This document shows, piece by piece, positions 15,946 to 24,171 of a stretch of 64,000 bases of DNA. The translations under genes and the position numbers were made by a program. Positions within the stretch are counted from its first letter, which is position 1. Each line of letters starts with the position of its first letter. Below the pieces are notes generated by a model. That model saw nothing but the letters and a program-made list of their open reading frames with translations. It did not search any database and was not told the origin of the DNA. Source of the stretch: T3SED10-260 sp035363255 (GTDB lineage: Bacteria; Caldisericota; Caldisericia; UBA6126); NCBI GenBank assembly GCA_035363255.1, contig DAOSES010000006.1:1-64000 (forward strand). The letters run 5' to 3'.

Positions 15946-18130
15946 GTATAATTCTTTTGCTTTCCGATTCCCATACGATAGAAGCTCCAAAGGCTTCCCC
16001 GATAAATCGAAGAGGAACAAAAGTGCGACCCTGACTGATCTTAGCGGCTACATCCAGGCTGTGTTCTTTTCCATTAACTAAAGCTGTTTTGCTACCTATA
16101 GTAACTTCAATGGTTTTTTGTCCCAAACTTATCACTGCTTTGTTTTGTTCTGCGATCCAGGCTACTTTTGCTCCAAAGGCTTCTCCAATAAAACGTAGAG
16201 GAACCAGTGTTCGACCTGCTTCAATGAATGGAGGAGCATCTAATTGAATGCGCTTGCCATTAATATAAGCAGATGGTGAACCAACTTGCAACTCAATCAT
16301 GGTTTTTTGGGACAAACCAGGATAAGTGATGGTCTGGATACGGGAATTACAGGTATCAGCCACGTATATATCACCAAAGTAACAAAAAACAGAAGAAGGG
16401 TATTGAAAAAAAGCCTCTTGTTGGTGATATTGAGTGTTTTTTGCAGGATATAAAATAGCTCCTTTTTCTCCAATACTTTGGATCCATTCTCCTCTTTTGG
16501 ATAGTATTTCAATGCTTGAATAGGTTTGATCCAACAAGACCAGATAGTCATCCATGAAGTGAAAATCGACCATCATGCTTTGTGGTTTTTTGCCTGGCGA
16601 AAAGCTGAAAAGCAAGCTTCCATCCTTAGCAAAAACATTCATTCGGTTGGAATATGGAAGCAAAATAAAGATATTACCTGAATCGTCCACCTTGCATATG
16701 CTTTGCTGAGAAAGCGCAGAAGACTCATGTCTTCTCACTTGTATTTTTTCGGGTGTTTCCGAATTTTCAGTCATAATGTAAAGAATAGAGTCAAACCATG
16801 AATAAATGAAAAGCTGATTGTCGTGAGGACGAACATAGACTGTTGATCGTGCAGATATATACTCGGGCAAAGCAATGAGACTTATTTTTCCATTGATGGG
16901 ATCATATTTAATTAATTTCAGACTTGAATCACTTATGGCAATATACAACCATTGCCTTCCAGCATAAAGCGAAATCTGTGCATTTTGGTCTATCGAGAAA
17001 GGTAGATCTTTTTTAAAGAAGGATCTCAGAATTTGATCTTTTTGAAAAATCACAAATCTTTCTGCCAGGCTATCATAAGATGCCACAAAATCTCCATTTG
17101 CGGTCACTGATATAGGAGCTAAGAGTTTTTGACCTTCAGATTTGACAGGCAGCAATATTCGAGTGAGAGTGGAGTTTGAAAATTCCATGAGCCCTTTTTT
17201 TATATGGGGAAGAAACAAAGTGTTGCGACCAAAACTACAAAAGTTACGACTCAGATAATGTTCATCTTCTACCGTTATTTTTCCTGTTTCTGACATAGCT
17301 CCGCCTGGATCAAGCACCAAGTAGTTAAAAACCTCGTCCAGCACAAAAAACGAAGCTTCGGTATTAACAGATATTCGAGCAGGATTGGTTAAGATAGAGG
17401 AAGGAAGATCAAAGCGTTTGATAAACTCACCCTGATAACTTAGTAAAGTGATCGATGGAACACGTTGATTGAGATGATTAAAATATTGACCTAAAATGAC
17501 GATGAATTCGCTTGTACAGGTAAAATCAAGAAAATGCTGTTGCGAGGCATCATACGGGAAAGAAATGCTTTGACTTGGGTTTTGAAGACTGATCATAACG
17601 AATTGCATGTTTACAGGGTGATAGAGTAGGACCTGTTTTGATGAAATAGGCAAGATCTTGGAAAGACCCGATTGATATCCTGGAATGGAAGTCAAAGGAA
17701 GCTTTTGGAGGAGCTTGCCTTGATCGCTGAAAACAAGGAGGGATTCTTGTGCTTGGAGAAACAAGAAACCATCAGGAGAGGTTCTAAAAGAAAATGCTTT
17801 GTTTAAATCAAAAAGTTTTTCATCGATGGAAAAAGAACTCAAATAACTGCCCTTTGTGTCTAAAAAAATGATGGAAGATTTTAATAGATCCAATACTGCA
17901 ATACGATCGGCTCCTAATAATTGAGCGGCAACTGGCATGCCTGACTCACCCTCCAGAGGACCCCATCCATAAAAACGATAACTTAAGGAGGGAGTGTCAG
18001 CAAATACGGGCAGAAGAAGTGAAATAAATAGAGTCATGATGCAAAGCAAGCTTAAAAAGTATTTATGGAAAGAAGAGCGATGTCTCATCAAGTAAGATGG
18101 ATCAGTTTTTGAAAGATTTTGAAGCCTCAT
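15926..18130 (-). CDS. Secreted beta-propeller (NHL-like) protein with C-terminal stalk domains
   Basis: 734 residues. After a short cytoplasmic lead a signal peptide is clear (FHKYFLSLLCIMTLFISLLL, ending VFADT). Residues about 45-610 form degenerate NHL/propeller blades (LSYRFYGWGPLEGESGMPVA; FFQYPSSVFCYFGDIYVADT). Residues about 620-734 are two copper-amine-oxidase N-domain ('stalk') repeats with PPFIEAGRTLVPLRFIGEAF and ISQGRTFVPLRFIGEAFGA. AAAGGA nine bases before the ATG supports this start, which overlaps the end of plsY by 29 bp; 18088 is an alternative. It is exported and probably cell-surface bound. The same C-terminal module ends the proteins at 24172 and 52623. Confidence 0.85.
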   Translation of the reverse strand: MRLQNLSKTDPSYLMRHRSSFHKYFLSLLCIMTLFISLLLPVFADTPSLSYRFYGWGPLEGESGMPVAAQLLGADRIAVLDLLKSSIIFLDTKGSYLSSFSIDEKLFDLNKAFSFRTSPDGFLFLQAQESLLVFSDQGKLLQKLPLTSIPGYQSGLSKILPISSKQVLLYHPVNMQFVMISLQNPSQSISFPYDASQQHFLDFTCTSEFIVILGQYFNHLNQRVPSITLLSYQGEFIKRFDLPSSILTNPARISVNTEASFFVLDEVFNYLVLDPGGAMSETGKITVEDEHYLSRNFCSFGRNTLFLPHIKKGLMEFSNSTLTRILLPVKSEGQKLLAPISVTANGDFVASYDSLAERFVIFQKDQILRSFFKKDLPFSIDQNAQISLYAGRQWLYIAISDSSLKLIKYDPINGKISLIALPEYISARSTVYVRPHDNQLFIYSWFDSILYIMTENSETPEKIQVRRHESSALSQQSICKVDDSGNIFILLPYSNRMNVFAKDGSLLFSFSPGKKPQSMMVDFHFMDDYLVLLDQTYSSIEILSKRGEWIQSIGEKGAILYPAKNTQYHQQEAFFQYPSSVFCYFGDIYVADTCNSRIQTITYPGLSQKTMIELQVGSPSAYINGKRIQLDAPPFIEAGRTLVPLRFIGEAFGAKVAWIAEQNKAVISLGQKTIEVTIGSKTALVNGKEHSLDVAAKISQGRTFVPLRFIGEAFGASIVWESESKRIILTYPGY

Positions 18131-18752
18131 AGTATTTGAATCCTTTCAACACAATTAAAAGCATATCCTTAACTTTACCCTGACTAAGTTGTAACATTTT
18201 ATTATAGTAGGGATAAATTCTTATTAATCCAATAAACACGATAAAAAGGGAAAGAATAACCATCCAAGCGGGTTTTGAAGTCATGATTGCAACCATGGGA
18301 AATAGCAAAATGCTTAATCCCAAGCCAAAAGATAAGTTTTTCGAAAAAAAAACTAACAAACAAAAGACAGCAAAAACAAACGGAAACTCACCAGGGAAAA
18401 GAGCAAGTAAAATACCAGCACTGGTAGATCCGCCCTTCCCGCCTTTAAAACGAGTAAAGATGGGCCAGTTGTGTCCGATAAGTGCCATGGAAGCGCATAC
18501 TCCCACCCAGAAATAACTTAAATTTAAATGTAGAGCAAGGATCACAGGAAGGAAACCTTTTAGGGCATCAATGATCAGAGTCAACAAACCATGAAACCAT
18601 CCAACAGAGCGATACACGTTGTATGCTCCCATGTTTTTGGTGCCTGTAGCACGTATATCCATGCGAAGGTATTTTTTTCCTATGATAAGCGCAGTAGGAA
18701 AAGAACCCAGAACATAACTCATAAAAGCTGTAGCAAGAGACAGATGAGTCAT
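18102..18752 (-). CDS. plsY: Acyl-phosphate glycerol-3-phosphate acyltransferase PlsY
   Basis: 216 residues from the ATG at 18752, which follows GGAGGAG at a good distance. An integral membrane enzyme that transfers the acyl group from acyl-phosphate (made by PlsX) to glycerol-3-phosphate. The three family motifs are present in slightly altered form: GSFPTALIIGKKYLRMDIR with GTKNMGAYNVYRSVG (usually GSGNIGATN), IGHNWPIFTRFKGGKGGSTS, and a C-terminal hydrophobic region. About five membrane segments. It is followed with overlap by the propeller/stalk gene. Confidence 0.94.
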   Translation of the reverse strand: MTHLSLATAFMSYVLGSFPTALIIGKKYLRMDIRATGTKNMGAYNVYRSVGWFHGLLTLIIDALKGFLPVILALHLNLSYFWVGVCASMALIGHNWPIFTRFKGGKGGSTSAGILLALFPGEFPFVFAVFCLLVFFSKNLSFGLGLSILLFPMVAIMTSKPAWMVILSLFIVFIGLIRIYPYYNKMLQLSQGKVKDMLLIVLKGFKYYEASKSFKN

Positions 18753-18870
18753 TTCTCCTCCTTTTTTCATATTATACCCTTATGAATTTTCTTATAAAGC
18801 CTTGCTTTTAAAAAAAAATGACTATGATAAACTTTTTTTCGTTAGTGATTTAAAAAATGGGAGGATTAAA

Positions 18871-19254
18871 ATGAGTAAGATAAAAGAAGGATACAAATAT
18901 ACAGAATCAGATGAATGGGTAAAAATCGATGGCAATGAAATCATCATAGGCATTACCGATTACGCCCAAATGCACATGGGAGATATTGTTTTTGTGGAAA
19001 TGAAAGATGCTGGAACCCCAATCAAAAAGGGAGAAGTCCTGACTGTAGTAGAGTCAGTAAAATCAGCATCTGACATCTATTCTCCTATCACTGGAGAGTT
19101 AATTGAAACCAATCCAGCTCTCGAGCAGGATGCTGCCATTGTGAATCAGGACCCCTATGATAAGGGTTGGATTGCCAAAGTTAAAGCCAGCAATATGCAA
19201 GAATTAGACCAACTCATGGATCATCTTGCCTACGAACAATACCGCAAGGAATAA
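18871..19254 (+). CDS. gcvH: Glycine cleavage system H protein
   Basis: 127 residues from the ATG at 18871 (GGGAGG upstream). Carries the lipoyl arm that shuttles the aminomethyl group between the P, T and L proteins. The lipoylated lysine is K64 in VVESVKSASD. The sequence covers the whole family (YTESDEWVKI, GITDYAQMHMGDIVFVEM, GWIAKVKASN). First gene of gcvH-gcvPA-gcvPB; no gcvT or lpd is in this window. I see no glycine riboswitch in the 100 bp upstream. Confidence 0.97.
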   Translation: MSKIKEGYKYTESDEWVKIDGNEIIIGITDYAQMHMGDIVFVEMKDAGTPIKKGEVLTVVESVKSASDIYSPITGELIETNPALEQDAAIVNQDPYDKGWIAKVKASNMQELDQLMDHLAYEQYRKE

Positions 19255-19256
19255 TC

Positions 19257-20606
19257 ATGCAGTATTTACCGATGACCGATCAAGACCTAAAGGACATGAT
19301 GGATGTCGTCAAGATTCCCTCTCTTGATGCTCTATTCAATGTCATTCCTCAAGAGTTCCGCCTTCAGGAATTGTTAAATTTACCCAATAGTCTATCTGAA
19401 AAAACCCTTACAAAGCATATGAATCAGCTTGCAAAGCATAATACCGATCCAGATAGTTTCACTAGTTTTATTGGCGAAATCTCTTACCGTCACTATATAC
19501 CAGCCATTGTCAAAACTCTGTCTTCGTTGCCCCAATTTTACACTGCTTATACCCCATATCAACCAGAAGTGAGCCAAGGAACACTTCAAGCTATTTATGA
19601 GTTTCAATCATTAATGACCAACCTTACCGAGATGGATTTAACCAATGCTTCAATGTATGACGGAGCAACTTCTACCGCAGAAGCAATGATCATGGTTTGT
19701 CAACACCAACGTAAAAATAAAGTACTTATCAGTACCCTTCTTCATCCCTATCTCACAGAAGTTCTTAAAACATACGCAGAAATGAGGCAAATCGAGTTAA
19801 TACCCGTATCAGCAGATGAAGGCAGTATTTCGTATCCTGAGCTTGAACGTTTAGCAAAAGAGGACCCTGCTATGCTGATTATCCAAAGTCCAAATGTTTT
19901 CGGAATAATTGAAGAGTTAGAACCCGTTTGTACAATGTTAAAAGCCAGAAAAATAGCTACCCTTGCAGCTGTTTTAGAACCACTTTCATTAGCAATAATC
20001 AAGACTCCTGGAGCTTGTGGAGTTGATGTTACTACAGGGGAAGCTCAATCATTTGGAATTGCACCTTCTTATGGGGGTCCCGGCTTAGGCTTTTTCTCAA
20101 CTCGCAAAGAATATATTCGTAAAATACCTGGTCGAATTGTTGGGAAAACTACTGACGATCAACAACGAACTGCCTATGTAATGACTTTAAGAGCCCGTGA
20201 ACAAGACATTAGAAGAGAAAAAGCAAGCTCCAACATCTGCACCAACCATGCGCTATGTGCATTACAGGCCACCATCTATTTGAGCACCTTAGGAGAAATT
20301 GGCTTAAAAAAGTTAGCTCAAAGAAACCTTCAGCTTAGTCACAAAGCCTTTGAAGCATTGTTAGGCATCCCTGGAATACGCGCGCCCTTCAAAAAACCCT
20401 TCTTTAACGAATTTCTTATTGAAATCGATCAAGACCTTCAAAAAGTCAAAGAAACATCAATAAAACACAAAATACTTCTCTCAAAAACCGACTTAAGCAA
20501 GACTTTTCCCTATTTAAAAAATCCAATCCTACTAAACCTCACTGAACTCAACTCAGAACAAGATATAGAAAAACTTGTTGAAGCCTTTAAGGAGGCATTA
20601 AAATGA
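19257..20606 (+). CDS. gcvPA: Glycine dehydrogenase (decarboxylating) subunit 1
   Basis: 449 residues, the alpha half of the split P protein. Together with GcvPB it decarboxylates glycine using PLP and passes the aminomethyl group to GcvH. Family segments: YLPMTDQDLKDMMDVVKI at the start, YTPYQPEVSQGTLQAIYEFQ, NASMYDGATSTAEAM, APSYGGPGLGFFSTRKEYIR, PGRIVGKTTD and the C-terminal TREQDIRREKASSNICTN-like segment. It begins two bases after the gcvH stop and overlaps gcvPB by four bases (ATGA). Confidence 0.97.
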   Translation: MQYLPMTDQDLKDMMDVVKIPSLDALFNVIPQEFRLQELLNLPNSLSEKTLTKHMNQLAKHNTDPDSFTSFIGEISYRHYIPAIVKTLSSLPQFYTAYTPYQPEVSQGTLQAIYEFQSLMTNLTEMDLTNASMYDGATSTAEAMIMVCQHQRKNKVLISTLLHPYLTEVLKTYAEMRQIELIPVSADEGSISYPELERLAKEDPAMLIIQSPNVFGIIEELEPVCTMLKARKIATLAAVLEPLSLAIIKTPGACGVDVTTGEAQSFGIAPSYGGPGLGFFSTRKEYIRKIPGRIVGKTTDDQQRTAYVMTLRAREQDIRREKASSNICTNHALCALQATIYLSTLGEIGLKKLAQRNLQLSHKAFEALLGIPGIRAPFKKPFFNEFLIEIDQDLQKVKETSIKHKILLSKTDLSKTFPYLKNPILLNLTELNSEQDIEKLVEAFKEALK

Positions 20607-22057
20607 AGGAAAAGTTGATATACGAATATTCTAAAGAAGGTAGAAAAGCCTGGTCGTTTGACCATGAGGAAGTTTGTGATGAAAAAGAATTGGATCAATG
20701 GCTACCTCCAGCAATGCAACGACAAAAACTCGGTTTACCAGAAGTTTCCGAGCCAGAGATAGTGCGCCATTTTACACGACTAGCCTCAATGAATTATGGT
20801 GTTGATACAGGTTTCTATCCTCTTGGTTCTTGCACCATGAAGTACAATCCCAAGATCAACGAAGTGCTTGCTAATGAAAAAGCATTTACCCAAGCGCACC
20901 CCCTACAAAATGAAGAATCAGTTCAGGGGTCTTTGCAAATAATGTACGAGCTTAAACAAATGCTTGCTGAAATAACCGGGATGCATGCAATTACCTTATT
21001 ACCCGCTGCTGGAGCACACGGAGAACTCACCGGACTTTTAGTTGCCAAAAAGTATTTTCAAGATATCGGACAGGGTCAGCAACGAAACAAGATGATTATT
21101 CCTGATTCAGCCCATGGTACCAACCCAGCCTCCGCAGCCATGGTAGGATTTGATACTGTGGAAGTTAAATCACGATCATGTGGCCAAATCGATATTGATC
21201 ACTTAAAAACACTAATCAATCCAGAAGTAGCAGGCATCATGCTCACCAACCCCAACACTGTAGGTGTTTTCGAATCCGAAATAAAAGAAATAGCTCGTTT
21301 ATTACACGATAATGGAAGCATTCTTTACTACGATGGGGCTAATATGAATGCCTTATTGGGTCAGGCAAGACCAGGTGATATGGGTTTTGATATTATTCAC
21401 CTCAACCTGCACAAAACTTTTTCAACGCCCCATGGGGGAGGCGGTCCTGGTTCTGCTCCAGTGGGAGTAAAAGACTTCTTGGCACCCTACCTGCCTATCC
21501 CTGACGTCATCAAGCAAGGTGATAAGTACATAAGTGTGGATCATAACGACAAATCCATCGGTCACATACGCCTTTCTGGGAGCAACTTTATTGTATTGTT
21601 AAAAACCTATGCCTGGATTTTAAGCATGGGTCCCGAAGGTCTTAAAAAAGTCAGTCAACATGCAGTCTTAAATGCCAACTATATTAGAGAAAAGCTTAGT
21701 TTGGCTTATTCTGAAAGTGTGAAGTGTATCTGTATGCATGAATGTGTTCTTTCAGCATCGTCTCTACTTCCTTTTGGAGTAAAGGCAAAAGACGTTTCCA
21801 AGCGAATCATTGATTATGGTATGCATCCTCCTACCAATTACTTCCCTTTAATCATTCCTGAAGCTTTGATGATTGAACCCACCGAAAGTGAATCGAAAGA
21901 AACACTCGATCAGTTCATTGAAGTAATGATTAAAATCGCAGAAGAAGCCAAAACCAACCCCGAGTTGTTATTAGAGGCCCCCCACACCACTCCTGTTGGC
22001 AGGCCAGATGAAGTTAAAGCAGCCAAGGATCTTGATTTAGCCTATAAAGCACTCTAA
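20603..22057 (+). CDS. gcvPB: Glycine dehydrogenase (decarboxylating) subunit 2
   Basis: 484 residues, the beta half of the split P protein, which holds the PLP-binding lysine (K271 in NLHKTFSTPHGGGGPGSAP). Other landmarks: GFYPLGSCTMKYNPKIN, HPLQNEESVQGSLQIMYEL, GAHGELTGLL, DSAHGTNPASAAM and GMHPPTNYFPLIIPEALMIE. It starts within the stop of gcvPA, so the halves are coupled and made in equal amounts. A strong hairpin follows the stop. Confidence 0.98.
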   Translation: MKEKLIYEYSKEGRKAWSFDHEEVCDEKELDQWLPPAMQRQKLGLPEVSEPEIVRHFTRLASMNYGVDTGFYPLGSCTMKYNPKINEVLANEKAFTQAHPLQNEESVQGSLQIMYELKQMLAEITGMHAITLLPAAGAHGELTGLLVAKKYFQDIGQGQQRNKMIIPDSAHGTNPASAAMVGFDTVEVKSRSCGQIDIDHLKTLINPEVAGIMLTNPNTVGVFESEIKEIARLLHDNGSILYYDGANMNALLGQARPGDMGFDIIHLNLHKTFSTPHGGGGPGSAPVGVKDFLAPYLPIPDVIKQGDKYISVDHNDKSIGHIRLSGSNFIVLLKTYAWILSMGPEGLKKVSQHAVLNANYIREKLSLAYSESVKCICMHECVLSASSLLPFGVKAKDVSKRIIDYGMHPPTNYFPLIIPEALMIEPTESESKETLDQFIEVMIKIAEEAKTNPELLLEAPHTTPVGRPDEVKAAKDLDLAYKAL

Positions 22058-22061
22058 AACC

Positions 22062-22096
22062 TATAGGAGCCTGTTTTAAAAAAACAGGCTCCTATA
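22062..22096 (+). terminator. Perfect 16-bp hairpin after the gcv operon
   Basis: TATAGGAGCCTGTTTT (22062-22077) and its exact complement (22081-22096) enclose a three-base loop. It follows the gcvPB stop by four bases. The 3' side reads AAAT rather than a U-tract, so termination may be partial or the hairpin may instead protect the upstream mRNA. Confidence 0.7.
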
Positions 22097-22153
22097 AAAT
22101 CTTGCTTATATGCTCAATGTATGGATAATAAATCTGAAATACAGAGGAGCAAT

Positions 22154-24127
22154 ATGACATTAGTAATTATCGGAAACGATGAAAAGCTGATTAGTTACTT
22201 ACAAGTTATCGTTAAAGAATTACCTGATGCACAAATTAATCTGCTCATCGAAGATGATCAATTCTTGCCCCACGAGTTTAAAATTTACAACAATCAACAT
22301 TCTCACCTCCCAAAAATGTTTTCCAAGATTAGGTATGCCGATTATAAAAATAAAACACTCATCACCAAAGATGATGGCGAATTGCACTACGATACTCTGA
22401 TTATTTTTCCTCTATCAAGCCCCAGCATAAAAATAAGAGACACTGTAAAAAACGTACATTATCCCCCCTTTGAATTTACAAGATCTCTCCATTCGCCCTC
22501 TCAAAACCGACAGACAACTATTCTCTATGTTTCAGATCAACAGGGAGATTTACAAACATATGATTTATTAAGTCAAAATATTCAACTAAAATACTGTAAA
22601 ACTGAGGATATTGTTGAACTACACTTATTTGAAAACCTAATCACTTCAGTCACGCTACGTGATAAATGTGTTTACCCTGTGGATGGAGTTTGTATTGCCT
22701 CAATGAAATACGAGGTGCCCTTGTTTATTCAACAAACCTCTTACACCCAAGCACAAATGGAGTTGATGGATGTTTATGTCTTCGATCAAAACGAAGAGGA
22801 AAAGCTATCACAAATAGTCACCAAACTAAAACCCTCAGGCAAAGTGCTTTGTATAAAAAAAATGGAATTATTGCCTGAATGTGATATTCTTGATCGTTCC
22901 CAAGGTCAACGTCTTTGTCATTGTCATGATATTTGTAAAATACAAAACATTGAACAACCTTTATTTAGTTCATATTTTACAAAAAACATGGAAGCTAAGT
23001 TAACTCAAAATAAAACTAAACCAAAGCAAGAAGAATTCTTAAATTTTGATCAGTCAGAAGCTTATACCCGAGTTATCAAATGGATAGTAGATGCCAAACA
23101 AACCCTTGAGAGAAGATTTCATATGAACAAACTCAGAAGCCCTTTTCCGCCACCAGAAGAATTGTCTTATATCGGGGCTTCCTCTTTTGTTCCAAACAAG
23201 GCATTATTGAAAAAGTCCATAAAATGGATATTAGATGCCAATATGTACGCACTCAAAGAGCTGTCCATAAAAAAACAAATACACCAAAGAACCTTTTCAA
23301 TAGGACTTTCATCGATTCCTGAAAATTCGCCTTTCATATTGTATTATGGCTCTTACCATCAGCACATCCATAAATTGCATCAAAGCCACAAAGAAGCACG
23401 ATGTGGCATTGGCATTTACACTATGGGATGTTCAGGATTGGAGCTTTCCTTATCGTATGGATGGCCATATTTAGCAGGATTTTTGGAGCAGGAGTATTGC
23501 TTTAATCACCCCCAGTGTTGTGGGATAATATTTGAAGATCCTTGCTTGATGAATACTTCTTTCCATCTTGTCGAACAGCGAAAATTGCCTTTGCTTGATC
23601 TTACCTTGGCAGAAAGCGAAGAGCAAATTCTTCATTTTTTTGAAGCATGTAAAAAGAAATCCAAGGACAAACAAGACTCAATTAGCCCACGAACAGAAAG
23701 AAAAGTTTTGTTAGATCAGGGCAATGAGAATGAATTAGATAGTTTTGATCAATGGATCATCATTCCTGCTTGTTGCGGGAATTGGACCAATACTCCTTTT
23801 ATTCAACACATAAAAACATATCAAGAACAAGAATATGCAATTTTTGCTTGTGGTTGCTCCTTAACAACTCTTATGAACGCTTCTTTTTACCCAGAGTATG
23901 CACCAATATCACATCACAGATCATTTTTTGGCAACGGTTCTTTTACCAGCATTCAAGAAATTGCTCAGAAGGTTAACTTAAAAAAAGTCAAAGTTCTTTT
24001 GGACGGTATCCTTAAAAATGATGCCTTGATAGACGCTCTCACTCTAAAAACAAACTATGGCTTTCCATTGTTGAGTCATGATGATGATGTGCTTCGTCAG
24101 CTTAAATGTCTTGAACCATATCTTTAA
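22154..24127 (+). CDS. Cys-rich fusion: reductase-like N-terminus plus hybrid-cluster (Hcp/CODH)-like C-terminus
   Basis: 657 residues from the ATG at 22154, chosen for AGAGGAG five bases upstream. No family name is certain. Residues 1-240 look like a degenerate pyridine-nucleotide reductase Rossmann region (MTLVIIGNDEKLISYL; DDGELHYDTLIIF). Residues about 245-265 hold a Cys cluster (LCHCHDICKIQ) like a BFD-type [2Fe-2S] site. Residues about 300-657 follow the layout of the hybrid-cluster protein/CO-dehydrogenase superfamily: GIYTMGCSG near 420 (Hcp VYTHGEMLP), YLAGFLEQEY, EDPCLMN near 463 (Hcp TTNCLM), IIIPACCGNW near 540 (Hcp GGCDG) and FACGCS near 565 (Hcp LGCGKYR). Three Hcp cluster cysteines match, but the Glu/His, the fourth Cys and the C-terminal ExK appear lost. 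It follows gcvPB with a hairpin between. Function unknown; redox or cluster-scaffold role inferred. Confidence 0.6.
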   Translation: MTLVIIGNDEKLISYLQVIVKELPDAQINLLIEDDQFLPHEFKIYNNQHSHLPKMFSKIRYADYKNKTLITKDDGELHYDTLIIFPLSSPSIKIRDTVKNVHYPPFEFTRSLHSPSQNRQTTILYVSDQQGDLQTYDLLSQNIQLKYCKTEDIVELHLFENLITSVTLRDKCVYPVDGVCIASMKYEVPLFIQQTSYTQAQMELMDVYVFDQNEEEKLSQIVTKLKPSGKVLCIKKMELLPECDILDRSQGQRLCHCHDICKIQNIEQPLFSSYFTKNMEAKLTQNKTKPKQEEFLNFDQSEAYTRVIKWIVDAKQTLERRFHMNKLRSPFPPPEELSYIGASSFVPNKALLKKSIKWILDANMYALKELSIKKQIHQRTFSIGLSSIPENSPFILYYGSYHQHIHKLHQSHKEARCGIGIYTMGCSGLELSLSYGWPYLAGFLEQEYCFNHPQCCGIIFEDPCLMNTSFHLVEQRKLPLLDLTLAESEEQILHFFEACKKKSKDKQDSISPRTERKVLLDQGNENELDSFDQWIIIPACCGNWTNTPFIQHIKTYQEQEYAIFACGCSLTTLMNASFYPEYAPISHHRSFFGNGSFTSIQEIAQKVNLKKVKVLLDGILKNDALIDALTLKTNYGFPLLSHDDDVLRQLKCLEPYL

Positions 24128-24171
24128 AAAGTTAGTATTTTATATAGAATCATGCGAAAGAAGGGATACCT

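Noticed and set aside
18771..18870. Glycine riboswitch before gcvH
   Set aside because: The 100-bp gap is AT-rich and too short, with no matching conserved core.
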